Positions 63,015-64,000 of a stretch of 64,000 nt of DNA are shown in pieces. This stretch comes from Primorskyibacter flagellatus (GTDB lineage Bacteria > Pseudomonadota > Alphaproteobacteria > Rhodobacterales > Rhodobacteraceae), in NCBI RefSeq assembly GCF_014638275.1, contig NZ_BMFJ01000002.1, positions 434,001-498,000 of the forward strand, written 5' to 3'. Each line of letters opens with the position of its first letter. Position 1 is the first letter of the stretch. The translations under genes were made by a program, and so were the position numbers. The notes below the pieces were generated by a model that saw nothing but the letters and a program-made list of their open reading frames with translations, did no database searches and was not told where the DNA came from.

Positions 63015-64000
63015 GCCACGGCCTCCTCTTTCTCGCGGTTGACGCGGCGGAGAAGGGCGGCACCCGCTCCGATCGGCACGATGATCAGGATCCACGTCAG
63101 CACGTTGGTCGTGCCGAGGTGCAGCCCGAAGGGTTCGAAGACCTCGCCATAGCCGTTGGACCAGCGGATCGACATCTCGACCAGCACGATCAGCCCGATC
63201 AGCATCAGCACCATTCCGGCGATCTGCACCAGCAGACGCCCGATGTAGGTGCCCTTGTCAGGGCCGGTCAGGCCGTCCCAGACACCGAAAACGATGCCGG
63301 CGATGCCGCGCGGAGCGTACATCACGATGATCACGAACATCAGCCCGAGGTAGAGCAGCCAGGCCTCCGTGAAGTCCGACATCATGGAGGACATGTAGGT
63401 CAGCAGGATCGCCCCCATGATCGGGCCGACGAAATAGGTGATGCCACCCACATAGGCCATGATGAGCACGAAGCCCGACGGGATGAGCGACAGCGCCTCG
63501 GGCGTGAAGATCTCGTAGTTCACCGCCGACATGCCGCCCGCCAGACCGGCGAAGGCCCCCGAGGCCGTGAACACCAGCCAGCGCACCCGTGTCGGGTTGT
63601 AGCCGATGAACTGCACCCGCTGCGGGTTGTCCCGCGTCGCTTCGGACAGGCGGCCGAGCGGGGTGCGCGTGAAGGCGTACATCGCGATGATCGAGATGAC
63701 GGTCCAGAAGGCCATGAACCAGTAGATGTCGCTCATCGGCCCCATGGAAAGCCCGAAGACCTGCGGCCCGTTCATCCGGTCGCCCGAAATCCCCTGTTCG
63801 CCGCCGAAGAGACTGTCGAACATGAAAGCACCCGAGGCGATCAGCTCTGCCACGCCAAGCGAGATCATGGCGAAGGTCGTGCCCGCCCGCCGGGTCGAGA
63901 AAGACCCGATCACGGCAGCCGACAGACCACCGGCAAGGAACCCGAGCACGGGCAGGAAGAACACCGGGAAGTTCGCCCAGATGCCCGCCCCTTCGGCGAT
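63011..64000 (-). CDS. livM: Branched-chain amino-acid-type ABC permease LivM, 5' end outside window
   Basis: The frame is open to the window edge; 329 residues are visible. The LivM core has RTPLGRLSEATRDNPQRVQF (coupling region) and GITYFVGPIMGAILLTYM, and the usual C-terminal PRGIAG. After that, about 95 further residues contain two more hydrophobic helices (LVQIAGMVLMLIGLIVLVEM and VLTWILIIVPIGAGAALL) and end in a charged tail. This extension is unusual for LivM. ATGA overlap with livG. The SBP and LivH genes are probably upstream, outside. Confidence 0.9.
   Translation of the reverse strand: MAEGAGIWANFPVFFLPVLGFLAGGLSAAVIGSFSTRRAGTTFAMISLGVAELIASGAFMFDSLFGGEQGISGDRMNGPQVFGLSMGPMSDIYWFMAFWTVISIIAMYAFTRTPLGRLSEATRDNPQRVQFIGYNPTRVRWLVFTASGAFAGLAGGMSAVNYEIFTPEALSLIPSGFVLIMAYVGGITYFVGPIMGAILLTYMSSMMSDFTEAWLLYLGLMFVIIVMYAPRGIAGIVFGVWDGLTGPDKGTYIGRLLVQIAGMVLMLIGLIVLVEMSIRWSNGYGEVFEPFGLHLGTTNVLTWILIIVPIGAGAALLRRVNREKEEAVA

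Overview
The window is one continuous, gene-dense, high-GC chromosomal stretch. It looks like an alphaproteobacterium of the order Rhodobacterales (roseobacter-type). The evidence is the gene content (MbfA iron exporter behind an Irr-type box, DUF2794 protein, VPLPA-type C-terminal sorting signal, ZapE, SfsA, class I Fbp beside Rpe), the many ATGA stop/start overlaps, and the intergenic stem-loop repeats. I saw no rRNA, tRNA, CRISPR array, transposase or phage gene. Most of it is ordinary core and accessory metabolism; about 68 protein genes can be supported.

Layout. 1-10.3 kb: end of a LysR regulator, NYN/LOTUS protein, TetR regulator, mbfA with its Irr operator, then a packed co-directional run (nitroreductase, S-formylglutathione hydrolase, YaiI, HAD phosphatase, ornithine-cyclodeaminase-like enzyme, alpha/beta hydrolase), an MFS transporter and zapE. 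10.3-20.9 kb: a convergent intergenic region with a CtrA-like box, then folC-accD and two tandem CPBP membrane proteases on the minus strand, ilvD with a lipoprotein gene, two uncharacterised genes, a LysR regulator with a strong terminator, and a VPLPA-CTERM surface protein. 20.9-37.3 kb: OmpA-like/AhpD-like/GNAT/CinA-like minus operon, sfsA, map (TTG start), an Lrp regulator, pcaF, NlpC/P60 and M17 peptidases, carbonic anhydrase, DUF4139 protein, asd, MFS.

37.3-46.3 kb: a complete peptide-type ABC importer (SBP, two permeases, fused double ATPase) led by an M20 deacylase, facing a divergent PAS-LuxR regulator. A perfect 7+6+7 palindrome lies between them. Together they read as a regulated import-and-hydrolysis unit for an N-acyl or peptide-like substrate. 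A GAF-HisKA_2 sensor kinase follows, then rpe and fbp.

48.2-64.0 kb: a carboxylic-acid (acyl-CoA) catabolic island: two SDRs, an acyl-CoA dehydrogenase, three acyl-CoA ligases (one DmdB-like), a PaaI-type thioesterase, an NADPH:quinone oxidoreductase, DMT and MFS transporters, a LivFGM-type ABC importer running off the window, and IclR and MarR regulators. The inverted repeat TCCGC-N3-GCGGA (or one-mismatch forms) recurs in three promoter regions of the island, which suggests one regulon, perhaps that of the IclR protein. The MarR gene and the divergent thioesterase gene share a perfect 18-bp palindrome plus a second, shorter one. The substrate of the island cannot be read from sequence.

Repeats: a mirrored multi-hairpin element of about 126 bp after mbfA, with half-copies at four other places, and three copies of a palindrome with the GTCATCCTCGG core.
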